A DNA stretch of 64,000 bases, from positions 1,550,001 through 1,614,000 of the forward strand of contig JASVEC010000002.1 of the NCBI GenBank assembly GCA_030770535.1, given 5' to 3'. Below are positions 1 to 11,334 of the stretch, in pieces. A model generated the notes under the pieces. That model searched no databases. It was not told where the DNA came from and saw only the letters and a program-made list of their open reading frames with translations. Numbering within the stretch: the stretch's first letter is position 1; each line of letters begins with the position of its first letter. Both the position numbers and the translations under genes were made by a program. This stretch comes from Batkoa obscura (lineage: Eukaryota; Entomophthoromycota; Entomophthoromycetes; Entomophthorales; Batkoaceae).

Positions 1-2
1 GT

Positions 3-1008
3 TTATTTAATGATATATAAATAGATTAAATTGATATTTACTATAGTATTATTGGTCTCAGTAGATACATTATTTGTATTTTGAACTTGAAACTCTTCTT
101 TTGTAGGAGTTTGAAGATTTAGTGGTCGAATATTTCCAAAATTCATCACCTTTTTCCCTTCTATTAATAATGAGTTAACATATTGTTGATGTCTTATAAA
201 ATCAAATATTACCATTTTTGGCCCTTTGGTTGTAAAGTTTAGCTTGATTTTGCATATCTCTTACTGCAAGCTGAGATTTAATAGCCTTAAAATATAAGCT
301 TAATGTTTTATAATAGTGGTTGAATTACCTGATTTATTAAATTGGAGTCTTTATTTTGATTTTGAGGGAGATTGTTTGGTATGTTAGGATTGATAGCATA
401 ATTCATATAATTGATAGGCTGTTGATACATATAATTGTTTGCTTGTGAGATATTAAAACTGGGAGGAAAGTTTTGGGTTTGGGGGTTCATATTGATTGGG
501 ATTTGATTTAAAACCGGTTTATCATTATTCATAGAAATATTATTATTTCCCATATTACTAACATTTGGATCAGCTGGATTCCAGTTTTTAATGGCATTGT
601 TTTGTGTTATGTTGCCACCGTTAACGTTCATAGTACTCCCTCCCATATTATTCATCATATTCATCGCATTCATTTGATTATACACTCCCATTCCCATTGC
701 ATTTAAGTTATTTGGGTTCATTCCACCCATATTTTGAAGTCGGTTTCTCAATGCTAACTGATTCAAGCTAATTTTGTTATTATTTAATAATTTATCATTT
801 AAAATATTATAATAGTGGCTACTTACTTAAAGTTATTCATTTGAGCTTGATTCATATTCTGAAAATTAATATTTGGTATATTATTAAATGGACTCATATT
901 CGGTTGCCCTTGCATCAAGTTATTTTGGAAACCTTGGTTACCTTGATTCATGGGACTAAACTGTACATTTTGTTCATTTCCAATAGGTAGATTATTGTTC
1001 TGTTGCAT
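3..1008 (-). CDS. Q/N/M-rich low-complexity protein, 4 exons
   Basis: Role not recognised. I read four minus-strand exons at 1008-827, 767-329, 285-213 and 160 to about 3, with introns 768-826, 286-328 and 161-212. Frame is kept across each junction, giving about 283 aa ending at a stop at 3-5. The start is the ATG at 1008; the first exon could begin further upstream. Residues 1 to about 205 are almost entirely Asn, Met, Gln, Pro and Gly. The last ~80 residues are less biased and carry a charged stretch (QLAVRDMQNQAKLYNQRAK). Such Q/N-rich regions are typical of transcription co-regulators and RNA-granule proteins, but that is inference. A donor-like site near 41 (GTAAAT) could instead send the 3' end out of the window. 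Confidence 0.65.
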
Positions 1009-1769
1009 TTTAAGCACTATTTTAACTTAACCTGATACTAGAGTCAAACTTTTTTTTGAAGGTTCAATATTTGAATTTTGTGTTTTTAAAGTGAACCTAA
1101 ATTGAGAGAGGAAGATTTAGTCAAAGGAATTAAATATTAGGACATGATCAAATATGGTCAAAGAAATTAAAAAGGGATGGTTTTAATTTAATTTCAATTT
1201 TGATTAAATTATTTAATAATTTAATAATTTAAATAAGTCATTTTTCATGATAACTTAAATTTTACCTTGATTTCAATTGTTTGAATTGAACTATAAGCAC
1301 AAAGTAATCTTTAGTTGTTATTCATTTTATTTTTGGTGGAGTAAAATGGACTCATTTGATTGGTTGAAATGGAATTTTAATAAGGAAATTAAATGCAAAG
1401 TGAGGTGGAGTCTAAAACATTGGTATTTGAGTATACAACGTTAGCCTACATCTTTAATTATTATCAATATTGTGTTAAAATGAAATAAAGTTTAGTTATT
1501 ATCTGTTACTATTCTTTAGTTTTTTTGTTTTATAGTTTATTGTTTGTATAATAGCAGTTTTAGACAAGTCAGATATAACAATTTGATTAAATTTAAAGGG
1601 GATAGTCAATATCAACAATGTATAATCATGAGTTTATTATATAAATTAAAAATCGATTAAAAAAGGCTACAAATAAATTTAAAAATACAAATTTGAACAT
1701 AATAAAATAGAAATACCAAACTTATTCTAAAAAAATAAACGTCTACTTTTAATTTTGAAAAAAATCCCT
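1009..1769. other. Intergenic, no gene seen
   Basis: AT-rich spacer between the Q/N-rich gene and mL50, both on the minus strand. It must hold the promoter of the Q/N-rich gene near 1010-1150. I saw no ORF or known repeat in it. Confidence 0.6.
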
Positions 1770-2630
1770 TTAATGACGCGATGGCCTTGGTTTGTTGGCC
1801 TTGATAAAACTGAAATACTTTTTATTAAGTGTTTTACCTTTCTTATTAAAGTCACTATCTGATTTATTCATTTCTCCATCAAACTCTTCGAACGCTAAGT
1901 TAGGTGGTAGTGAGTTTGTTGCTTCTATTTCTCTAATAAATTTCTCTATTCCATGGCCTTGCATAACGTCAAATTGATCCTTTTCATTAACATAAAATTC
2001 AAGAATATCTTCAACTGTCTCTATATTATTTAAGTTTCTATTTGGTAAATCATAGTTTCCTCCTTCACTTTTTGCTACTAAATCTTGGATGATATTTGTA
2101 AGAAGCTAATTATTAATATCAATATTAATAAATTTTTAATAAATTTTAATAACTAACTTACCTCAAACTTAACTTTACCGTCTTCAAGACTAAGCTTATT
2201 GATTTCTTGATCACTTTTTCCAATAGCTTCTGGGTGTACTTTTTTAACCCATGTTGATATAACTTCCTTTTTTTGTTCTGATGTTAATTCAATTACTGTT
2301 TCTTGCCTTTACAAAAAAATATTAATAATTTTACTTTGAAAATCAAATACCAACAACATACTCAACTTCTTTAACTTCAGCCCAGCTAGCTTCTTGAACC
2401 ACAGTTTCTTCCTTGTCTGCTTTTAAAGCTTCTAATTTATCTTCGGACTTATCTTCTTCTTTCTTACCAAATAAATCCCATCCAAATAAAGAACCTTTAT
2501 TACGTGCGTTTAATAAACTGCCACTTTGAAATCCACGTACTATCTTTAATTCATTCAATTTACTTGGTTTATATTGTGCAATTAAAGTGCAGCGCTGTAC
2601 TAGCTTGCAAGTCCTTTTGATTCCGCTCAT
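1770..2630 (-). CDS. Mitochondrial large-subunit ribosomal protein mL50
   Basis: Structural protein of the mitochondrial large ribosomal subunit. Three minus-strand exons (2630-2351, 2301-2162, 2105-1770) and introns of 49 and 56 nt give 251 aa. The N-terminus is rich in Lys, Arg and Ser and lacks acidic residues up to about residue 26, as expected of a mitochondrial presequence. The core reads LSLEDGKVKFELL, then an ETVEDILEFY segment, then NSLPPNLAFEEF. Animal mL50 has the same order (LEDxxxKF, VxDVLDFY, LPPNL), so I assign the Ribosomal_L50 family. The C-terminal ~40 residues are a lysine-rich extension. It lies head-to-head with the secreted-protein gene, with about 500 bp between the starts. 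Confidence 0.85.
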
Positions 2631-3135
2631 TTTTTATTTTGAAAAAATGGGGGATAAGTTAGAATTCAGATTTTTTTAGTACCAAAGGCTTGAATTATGG
2701 GAAATTTTAAAATAGAGTTTGTTGAATTTTTAATATTGATTGTTTTGAATTCAATAAAAAATCTTTTTTTTGGTGGAAGTCAAATTTTAATAAAATTATC
2801 TTTATTATAAAATCGTATAAATAAAAGAGTATCTGATACTAAAATGTAAATTCATTCATTTACATTAGAACTTAAATAATAAACTTCAAAAATTAACTTT
2901 TCATATCAAATTTATTAGAAAATCATATGAAAAACACCTTTCCACTTTAAGCAACTTTTTGAAAAATTTCGCTTGTTTCCAAAAAAGATAAACTCTCTCA
3001 AAGATCATCAAGCTTAAAAAAAAAGCAACTTTAAATTTTCGATAGCCACGTCCATCCCGCTTATAAAACCTTTAATTAAATATACTATTCATATAAAAAA
3101 CTTTATCCGCCTCCTCAACTTTGCAAAAAAAAAAA
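2631..3135. promoter_or_regulatory. Divergent intergenic promoter region
   Basis: About 500 bp separates the mL50 start (minus) from the secreted-protein start (plus). TATA-like TATAAAA lies at 3062-3068 and TATAAAAA at 3092-3099, the second about 40 bp before the plus-strand ATG. A pyrimidine-rich run follows at about 3101-3122. No other gene was seen. Confidence 0.5.
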
Positions 3136-4068
3136 ATGCTAAATCCTAGTTTATTTTTAACCCTAATTACCGCTACCCTAGCCCTCCCCTTCTCTGCTGA
3201 AGACATGGACACAGCCCCATGTCCAAAAGGTACAGTAATGACAGGATATAAAGGCCCAGATGATGTTGTTTATTATGCTTGTACCGCTTTTGAAGATAAG
3301 GTCAATAATAAAACGATGGACGAGTGTCCAATTGGTACAGTTAGAACTGCCAAAGTAGAAAATAATGAAAAGGTGTTTGATTGTGTATCTTTAAATTCTA
3401 TAAAAGCTGAAAATGAATGTCCAAGAGGGACAGTATTAACAGCTACAACACTTAAAAACGGTGAAAAGGCGTATTTATGTCAGAAATTTGAAAGCGAAGA
3501 AGAGAAAGAAAACAAGGTTGAAGATAAAACCAAGAAATGTCCAGATGGATTGATGTTGAAAGAAAACAAAGATGAAGATGGAAAGATGAGTTTAAGTTGT
3601 GTTAGTAAACCAGCGAAAGAAAGTGAAGCAAATATTGATTTTTCTACTAATCCTTGCCCTAGGGGAGAGCGATTGTTTAGCAGTAAAAACAGCGAAGAAA
3701 AGGAAAGCCTTGCTTGTGTTTCAGAAGATATAGATTTAAAGTCGGAAGAAAGTAAAAAGCTTTGTGGTAAAGATGAAAAGTTGGTTAAAGATAAAGACAA
3801 TAAGGGTAGAGAGATGTTTACTTGTAAAACGCATTCTACTAGCCCCCAGCTTGATTTGAGTGGGAAATCACTAGAAGTTAAAAAAGAGAGTAATAATGTC
3901 CAAGCTAAAGCCGATGAAACTTCACAAGTCAAGGAGAAACCGATAGATTCAAATGACGCTCCAATAGTAGTACGAATTGTTAAGCCCCCTATCCAAGTAG
4001 TAAACCCCAAACTTAAAGAAGGGGAAGTGGTACGTAAAGTTGTAGTCACTAGAAAAGTGATTGATTAA
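3136..4068 (+). CDS. Secreted protein with six Cys-pair repeats
   Basis: Intronless, 310 aa, no homologue recognised. Residues 1-21 form a signal peptide (hydrophobic LFLTLITATLALP). Six repeats follow, each opening with Cys, usually CPxG, and closing with a second Cys almost exactly 20 residues later: C29-C49, C64-C83, C95-C115, C135-C155, C174-C194, C210-C230. The first three are best conserved (CPxGTVxT) and the later ones become Lys/Glu-rich. The tail from about 231 is charged and ends in a Val/Lys/Arg-rich segment, with no GPI signal. The regular spacing suggests one disulfide per repeat in a wall or extracellular protein, which is inference. I chose the ATG at 3136 because nothing upstream in frame is an ATG. 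Confidence 0.85.
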   Translation: MLNPSLFLTLITATLALPFSAEDMDTAPCPKGTVMTGYKGPDDVVYYACTAFEDKVNNKTMDECPIGTVRTAKVENNEKVFDCVSLNSIKAENECPRGTVLTATTLKNGEKAYLCQKFESEEEKENKVEDKTKKCPDGLMLKENKDEDGKMSLSCVSKPAKESEANIDFSTNPCPRGERLFSSKNSEEKESLACVSEDIDLKSEESKKLCGKDEKLVKDKDNKGREMFTCKTHSTSPQLDLSGKSLEVKKESNNVQAKADETSQVKEKPIDSNDAPIVVRIVKPPIQVVNPKLKEGEVVRKVVVTRKVID

Positions 4069-4278
4069 ACTAATTAATAAATTTATATTTTTTATTTTGA
4101 CAATGTTTAATTTCAAATTTAATTTCTAAATTTAGTAAATTTAAACTTTTTGTTTCTATTTAATAGTAAGCGCCAATAAGCTGATATTAAAATAAGCTTA
4201 ACGGAAATGCAACTTATATTTAACTATCAAATTTGAATTACATAGTTTTAGTTATCTATTATTTATTTGTATGGCATT

Positions 4279-5120
4279 ATGACTAATATAAGGACAACCC
4301 AATTGACCATCAAGCATAACGAATTTAAAGTGGTATTATTTGGTTTAGGAGGTATGCTATAGTTCAACATAACCATACAAATACTTATTGTAAATTAGGT
4401 GTTGGAAAATCAGCGATAACGATTCAATTTATACGCAATCAGTTTGTAGAAGAATATGATCCAACAATAGAAGATAGCTATCGAAAGCAATTAAGCTTAC
4501 CTGATGGTGATGTAGAATTAGATATTTTAGATACTGCAGGTCAAGAAGAATACAGGTGAGCTCAATTCATAGACTGTACCATTAAATTAAATCCCTACTC
4601 TAGTGCTATGCGAGGCCAATATATATGTAGCGGGGATGGTTTTTTACTAGTTTATTCAATCGACAGCCATGATGCTTTTGAAGAAGTGAAAGCTATTTAT
4701 TCTCAGATTTTATTAGCAAAACAAGATCAGTCTATTATACCTGTGATCCTTATCGGAAATAAATGCGATTTAATCAATTCTAGAGCGGTACCTATCTATG
4801 GTAAATTAAGTTTCATACAAGCAACTCATTTTTCTAACATTTTATTAGAAGCCCAAGGTTTAGCACAAAGTTGGAAGATACCATTTATTGAGACATCAGC
4901 TAAATTAGATTTAAATATCAAAGAAAGCTTTGTACAGTTAGTATATATGATGAGAAAATATAGGAATTCTATTGGGATACTACCGCCACCTTCAGCGGCT
5001 AGGTCGAATTTTTCAAATCCAATGAGTGCAAAGTCATTTGATAAGACTAAGGATGTTTTACCAGGGCCAGTAATGGAAGAGGATGGTATACAGTTGACAA
5101 AATGTTGTATTTTGTTGTAG
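4279..5120 (+). CDS. Ras-family small GTPase
   Basis: Membrane-bound signalling GTPase, 232 aa from four exons: 4279-4351, 4399-4555, 4604-4800, 4849-5120. Introns are 47, 48 and 48 nt. Visible motifs are the P-loop GLGGVGKS (22-29), switch [10 protein letters not shown] (44-52), [12 protein letters not shown] (69-80, the Gln61 equivalent being Q73), NKCD (129-132) and ETSAK (157-161). The C-terminus is a variable region ending in CILL, a CAAX box whose final Leu predicts geranylgeranylation. The third intron (4801-4848) is a multiple of three without an in-frame stop. It is called as an intron because removal restores the usual Ras spacing between NKCD and ETSAK, and it has a TCTAAC branch site and TTTATTAG acceptor. 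Switch I and II match Ras/Rap rather than Rho or Rab. Confidence 0.92.
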
Positions 5121-6690
5121 GTTGTGGATCGATATTAGTATAGGAATAGGTTTTATTAAGTTAATAAGAATGAGGATAGAAATAGGTTAGATAAACTAAA
5201 CCCATTCGGAAATTATAATATTAAATAAAGTATACCTCTAGTTCGTAGATTTTATCTATTTTAATCATATTCGTTTAACTGTATAATATATTTAGTATAT
5301 TATACTTCACATTTAAACCGAAGTGATTACCTTAGGTGTGTTGAGGTTCCAATTACATAAACTGAGATCTTTTCAAAATTAACCTGTTAATATCTTATTT
5401 TCTAAATCTTTTATTATGTTTGTCTCCATTTCTCGTAAATGTCAATTAAACCTTCTAGCTACTTTTAGCTTTATAAGAGCTCTTTAAAGGTCTAATGTTA
5501 TAAGTTAAGAATTTCCACTTTATCTTAATTCGATATAGAAAATAGCTTTAACCTATGACTCTTTAATACTGAATATTCAAAACATGATGATCTAAGTTTC
5601 ATACTTTAATATTATTAAAAGTTATTTTTAAAGCAAATGCTTAAAAGCGATTTTAGTATAGAAACTAGAAGTTACCAAGTTTCTAATTTAGAACTTTAGA
5701 ACTTATATCAATAAGTGGGATAGTATGAAATAATGGATACTAACCAAATAGACGATATCACAACCTAACAACTAATGATTTAATGTTCTATTTTTTGGAC
5801 TTTTATACATTGTTAATTCTTATGTTATAACTTTTTTGATAAAAAGATATTATGATACAAAAGTTCTTCTAGTCAAGACATGGAGATGTGTTTTTTATTT
5901 AAGAATTTTACTAACAATTTTTCTACTTAAATAGCGCTTAAAAAATGGAAAAATAGTGAAATCAAAAAAAACAGCCCCATATATATAGTCTTAAAATGCT
6001 TGCTTTTTCTGAATCTTGTGACAAAATGTCTAAGTACTATAAAAAATAGAGCGAAGTATAGTGAAATTCAAAATGTACTCACATTATTTCTTATTTTGAT
6101 AGTCACTGCTATATAACATTTATTTATATAATATTACACTACTGTTAATAAATTAGAAATATTCTTAAATTATTTGGTTACTGTATTTCATTAATAGCAA
6201 TAATTTTTAAAATTAAACAACTGGTTACTCTAAATATCATTTATTTGATGAAACTTTTTTGAGCCTGTAGAATTATAACTGAATAACGTTTAGAGTGTTA
6301 TCTAGGTGCATACGCCCTTCTTTGGATATAGTGTAGTAAAATATTTACTATAAGATATTTTAGAAATAAAATTAAAACTGAAGTATTAACTTTGTATTTT
6401 ATTTTTTGAATAAATTCTCCAAATATACTTGACTTTAATTTGTCGATGTCCTGAATCAACTTACAAACTAATAATTCACATTTATTGGCATCAAAATGAT
6501 ATCATAGATGATATTTAGTCCGTAAAAACTACTAGCAAACATTAATAAATTTACAAGTGAGCAAACCTCAGATTGATCAATTAGAAAAAGCGATAAAATA
6601 AAAAGTATCATTATTAAACATGACTAAAATTAATTAAACTTTTATTAGTAGTGAAATTATTGATATATTATTATATATATGTATAGAGAG
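5121..6690. other. Intergenic with one MITE
   Basis: AT-rich spacer between the 3' end of the Ras gene and the 3' end of the small secreted-protein gene. It holds one MITE copy at 5882-5978. I see nothing else I can name. Confidence 0.6.
5882..5978 (+). mobile_element. MITE family copy (plus orientation)
   Basis: Member of the ~100-bp family described in the findings. This copy has the inner TTTAAGAATTTTACTAAC block and the AGCGCTTAAAAAATGG block, and ends in GCCCC followed by ATAT. The left end is slightly decayed. Confidence 0.8.
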
Positions 6691-7074
6691 TTAGAATAAA
6701 CAGGCCGATATTATTATAGTTAAGAATAATAAGATGGTGGAATAGGAAAGGTTTAAGATTAAGTTTGCTTGTAAGTGATCACTTCTAAAATTATTTAATG
6801 AAATCAGTTTGCTACTACCATATACAAAAAAGTTGTATTTGAAATTTATATCCATATACTTTAACATCATTAGTTCATCTCCTTTAAACAATTCTTGCTT
6901 TTGTTGAATACATTGCCCAAATAATGAGTCTCTATGACTACAATAAGTTGATCGGAGATTTTGATATGCTACGATTTCATTTGAGCTCCTTGAAAGATAA
7001 TGGCTGAGCTTGAAATCTAATTCCGAAGATATTAAGCAAATAAATACTAATAGTAGATAATACTGTGGCCTCAT
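6691..7074 (-). CDS. Small secreted or anchored protein, unknown
   Basis: 127 aa, intronless, no homologue recognised. The first ATG in frame is at 7074. Residues 4-20 (QYYLLLVFICLISS) look like a signal peptide, and the last ~22 residues (LILNLSYSTILLFLTIIISA) are strongly hydrophobic up to the end. The hydrophobic C-terminus after a polar region would suit a GPI-attachment signal or a tail anchor. Two Cys residues lie in the middle segment. A TATATAAAA box on the minus strand (7197-7205) is ~125 bp upstream. An ORF of this length is unlikely by chance at this base composition, but there is no homology support. Confidence 0.55.
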   Translation of the reverse strand: MRPQYYLLLVFICLISSELDFKLSHYLSRSSNEIVAYQNLRSTYCSHRDSLFGQCIQQKQELFKGDELMMLKYMDINFKYNFFVYGSSKLISLNNFRSDHLQANLILNLSYSTILLFLTIIISACLF

Positions 7075-10000
7075 TGTATCTTTTAAAGAAAAAAGCAAGA
7101 AATTAGTTGAAAATTAGTTGAAAATGAAATTAAAAAAGATAATTATTCAAGTTCAGTTTTGACCGTTATTAACAGCCATAAAATTCATTTTTTATCTTTT
7201 ATATACTTTCCACTCAAAATGGGTTTCATCTTCGCTTAACCCAATCATAATCAATAATTTAGTATCTAAATCTTATCTTGTCTTAATTCAGTTAATTATG
7301 AATTCGTGAAACGAATAAATTTATAATTCCCAACTATTGATTGGCCAAGACCACGAAGCAACTTTACAATTGTTTATAGTTGTACTAACCTTGAGGTAAT
7401 TTTTGGTAAGAGTTTTTTATTATGACTATACAATACCCCAATCCGCCTCTCAACTCAAAGAATAGAAACTTTATAAACCTGATAAATTAAAAATCAAATA
7501 AAAGAAAAAGAAATATATAAACAAAATAGATAATAATATATTAATTTAGTAACGTATAATAACTGAAAACTTATAGTGTAAACTTCCTAAAATGCAAATG
7601 TTATTAAATGGAAAAATTATTATTTTTAATAGAAATCTAATAATAACGTAATGCCAAGAAACAGTAAGATATAACCAAATTACCCTATATACCCTTTTCA
7701 ATGCAAATGTAAACAAGTATTCATTCTGAAGCTTTTGGTTTCACCATAAAATATTTTATAACATTCTTTAATCTTTAATAAACCGTCATGGCAAGCTCTT
7801 TCTTAAGTCACGTTTTCTATATAATTTTTTATATCATTTTCAATATTCTCTATAGAAATACGAACATATAAATATAGAGAATAGAAATGAAATATTAATT
7901 TGTCCTGCTCATCTATATACAAAAATACTATTCCTTTTTATCTTAATGTTTCTACTATCCCTTATTTTTATTAGCATTTTATTGAGCAATTATTTCTATA
8001 ATGATTTGATCATGTATTAATTTTATAATGTTGCTTTTTGGTTGATGACTTATAAATTTTCTATAATCTGTAGTTTTATAGATATTACTATATATGTTAA
8101 ATTTATGAATTTATGCTTGCAGTTCATTATTTACACCGAAATTCTTGGTCTTTTGCTATTTAAATATTTAGGCTATATGAGTTATAGATCTATAAAAGCG
8201 ATAGAGTGAAAAATCATATCGCCCTATATAAAGTATATCATTCATACTTTTTATCACAATATATATAAGTTGAGATATTAGAAAAGTTCCCCAAGGTATA
8301 ATCATATATGCGCCAATTTTTCTAAAGTTACCTGATTTATTTTATTCGCATAAAAGATGATCATAAACAATAATTAGTGCTATCTTAAATTTTTATTTGG
8401 ATATAGGAATTGAATAAAAAGCATGGGATGTTGCCAAGACCATTTATCTTGCCGAAATAGTTTAAATAAAGTATATCTACATGTTTAATTTTAAAATATA
8501 AAGGCTAGCCTTTCCTGGGCAAGCTAACTAAATACGAAGTAAACATGAACCAGTAGTATCATTGCGCCAATGCGTCCTAGGCTATAAGACACAGTCAAGG
8601 ACATTTCTGCTGTCAAATTATTTAATATATACTAAGCTTCATTTATAGCTTTAAAACAGAAGGCAATGTTTTTTATTTGTAAACTAGTTAATTCAATATA
8701 TTTAATGATTATTATATATGTTGAAATCTTATTTGATTATACAAATTTAGTAAAAACCATATGGACATCAGTAAGGCTATTTACGTTATCAGGATCATCG
8801 AAGTATGTTATAATTGCATAGACAACTTTAATATTAAATGAAGTTTACTTTAAATTTATGCAAGTTACAAAATAAAAGGTAATTTTTAACTTTGTTTATT
8901 TAGAATTTCATTTAAATATTAACCTTTCATGAATATTATAGGTCTATTACCAAGCCCATTTGTCCCTTGGAACCTACTTAAATACATTTGAAGTTTACTT
9001 GTAGTTTTAAATTAAAACTGAAAACTAGGAATTAGTCTGGGCTTTTGTATTAGGATAAGAAAAGGGCTTTTGTAACTCTTGGTTCATCATAGTCTAGCAG
9101 CGCAACGAAGTGAAAGGAACGAGATAAATATGTATCAAAATATAGCTGATAGGAAAAAAAACCAAAACCCTAAATGAAGTAATAAACCCATAATATTTCA
9201 AAACAGCCAAATAAGGCAAATAAATACCACGATTATTTTTCATGATGTTATTATTTCCCTTCCTTCCATTTTAATACAATTTCCATCTCTTAAATTAGGA
9301 GATTTGATTTCAAGTGTAAACCTTAATTTTTCTGTGTAAAATAGTGTTTGGAAGTTTCCAAGCCAAATTGGGTTGGATCAATATGTTCTTAATTACATAG
9401 TTTTCTAAAGATTAATTATTACGATAGTTAAATAAGATACAAGTAGCATTGATAAAAATATGTTTATGTTTATTATCTGAATACGATAAATACTTTGTCT
9501 ATATTAAGCTAGTTATTTTAATAAAATAGCCTAATGTTTTATGATATGATTTTCACATTAGGATTCAGAGATGTTCAAGTTTAATTATAGGCCAAAACTA
9601 CCATAATGGAAATATTAATTTACGTAATATGACAGTATTTTTATTTAAAATATTCAATGAAATATTAACACCTATTTATGACATTATGTATTATAATAAT
9701 GTCATTTCCTGTCACCATCTTCATCAGTCTAATTAAGGCTATTTTAAGCTAATTTGATATATGACGATTATCGATATCCTAATACTCTAAATAAAGAATA
9801 AGAATTTATACAATATAGATAAATCTTTGTGAAAGTAAAACTACTTATACACTTCATTTTAAAGCTTTATTCTTTTATGAGATTTGTTATCTCTCATTTT
9901 TGAACTTTTTAATACAACATGCCTATAAATTATCCCAAAAATTAAAATTTTTAACATTCATTTCTCGATAATCAATAATTAAGAAGTATTTGTTTTTTTA

Positions 10001-10166
10001 TTATTACATTTAGTATTATTAATTTAAAATACTGCAACTAGTTTAACATAATACTTATAAAAATGGTATTTGACATACACATTAATATAATATCATTAAG
10101 TATGATCATAAAAAATAGATAATTTTTAATTACTAGTTTTTAATATAAATGCCCAAAGTTGCATAT

Positions 10167-10257
10167 GGGATTGTTTTTTAGTTTCATCATTTTTTCCATT
10201 TTTAAGCACTAATTGGGCGAAGATTATTAGTAAAATTCATAAAAAAAATACATTCTC
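10167..10257 (-). mobile_element. MITE family copy (minus orientation)
   Basis: Decayed but recognisable: ATATGGGA start, TTTCATCATTTTTTCC block, then TTAGTAAAATTC and a degraded CATTCTC end. Confidence 0.7.
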
Positions 10258-10326
10258 AATATTTAATTTTTTAAAGCACTTTTTTACTAGTATTATAATT
10301 AAATGATTTCAAATAAATTAAAATAT

Positions 10327-10377
10327 GAGGGTGTTTTTTTTAGTTTCATTATTTTTCCATTTTTTATTTCTATTAGT
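10327..10377 (-). mobile_element. MITE family copy, truncated
   Basis: Left half only, covering ATGAGGGTGTTTTTTTT and the TTTCATTATTTTTCC block; the right half is missing. Confidence 0.6.
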
Positions 10378-10504
10378 AAGTTTATGTCAGTAATTAGAGT
10401 TGTTTTCATTTTTCTAATTAGGGAAAATTATTAATTTTAATTTTATTAATTTTTAATTAAAAAAAACTTATTAATTAAATTAATAGAAGTAAAATAAACA
10501 TATA

Positions 10505-10595
10505 GGGGTATTTTTTTGATTTCACTTTTTTCATTTTTAAGCATTATTTGAGGGGAAAAATTATTAGTAAAACTCCTAAATACAGAAATACACCC
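10505..10595 (-). mobile_element. MITE family copy (minus orientation)
   Basis: Starts AGGGGTATTTTTTTG and ends ACACCCTATA, with the central ATTTGAGGGGAAAAA segment between. Confidence 0.75.
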
Positions 10596-10621
10596 TATAT
10601 AATATTTAAAAAGTACTATAC

Positions 10622-10719
10622 GGGGGTGTTTTTTCGGCTTCATTACTTTTTCCATCTTTCAAGTACTATTTGAGCGGAAAAATTGTTAGTAAAATTCTTA
10701 AATACAAAAATACATTCCC
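10622..10719 (-). mobile_element. MITE family copy (minus orientation)
   Basis: Well-kept copy with TATACGGGGGTGTTTTTT at one end and ACATTCCCGTATA at the other. It lies about 40 bp upstream of the solo LTR. Confidence 0.82.
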
Positions 10720-10760
10720 GTATACTTTTCCTTTTTTTAAAGATCTAGTTTGCTTAAGGA

Positions 10761-11223
10761 TGTGAAATCTGGTACTCAATGATTGGAGTCAATGACAGCT
10801 ATTGCTGGGTTGACTACACTATAAGTCGAAAGGTTTCAGTTTATGTGACTAAGATAGACTTTAATTGTAAAGAATAGCACGTAATAGGTTACAAGCTATA
10901 TAAGACAGATAGAATAGACAATACTAATGTAAAATCTACGTAAAATACTATTAAGTAAACTTAGTAGCTTTATTAAATGTACGAGATATTAGGGAGTAAT
11001 CCATTTAAAAAACCTCTAGCTACTGTGTTCTAGAATCTCTTTTATATTCCGACAAGTATAGATATCAAAACGAGGGGATAATGTCTTTGAGACGAAGATA
11101 GAAATTTTCACAGCAAATCAAAATAAAAGCATGGACTTAATTGTCTCCGAACTCGAGAATATAACAGCTTAGGCAATTATTATGCTATAATTAACCATGG
11201 AGCTGACAAAGCGATATTTCACA
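10761..11223 (+). mobile_element. Solo LTR fossil with 5-bp target duplication
   Basis: 463 bp with ends TGTGAAATCTGG and GCGATATTTCACA, the classic TG..CA form, flanked on both sides by AAGGA (10756-10760 and 11224-11228). The 5-bp duplication plus TG..CA ends mark an LTR retroelement insertion that has lost its interior. It carries a TTTTATA-type promoter motif near the middle. Family (copia or Ty3-like) cannot be decided without an internal region. The intact duplication suggests a fairly recent insertion. Confidence 0.85.
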
Positions 11224-11234
11224 AAGGACTATAT

Positions 11235-11330
11235 GGGGATATTTTTTTTAGTTTTCTCACTCTTTCCATTTTTAAAGCACTATTTAAGTGGAAAAGTTAG
11301 TAAAATTCTTGAGCAAAAAAACAAATCTGC
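11235..11330 (-). mobile_element. MITE family copy, left half of a back-to-back pair
   Basis: Starts ATATGGGGATATTTTTTTT. Its right end is degraded and abuts the next copy, which lies in the opposite orientation. Confidence 0.75.
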
Positions 11331-11334
11331 ATAT

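Noticed and set aside
3480-4049. A 189-residue minus-strand frame opposite the Cys-repeat gene
   Set aside because: It is the antisense of a well-supported gene; Ser/Leu-rich content is what reversed Lys/Glu/Asp codons give.
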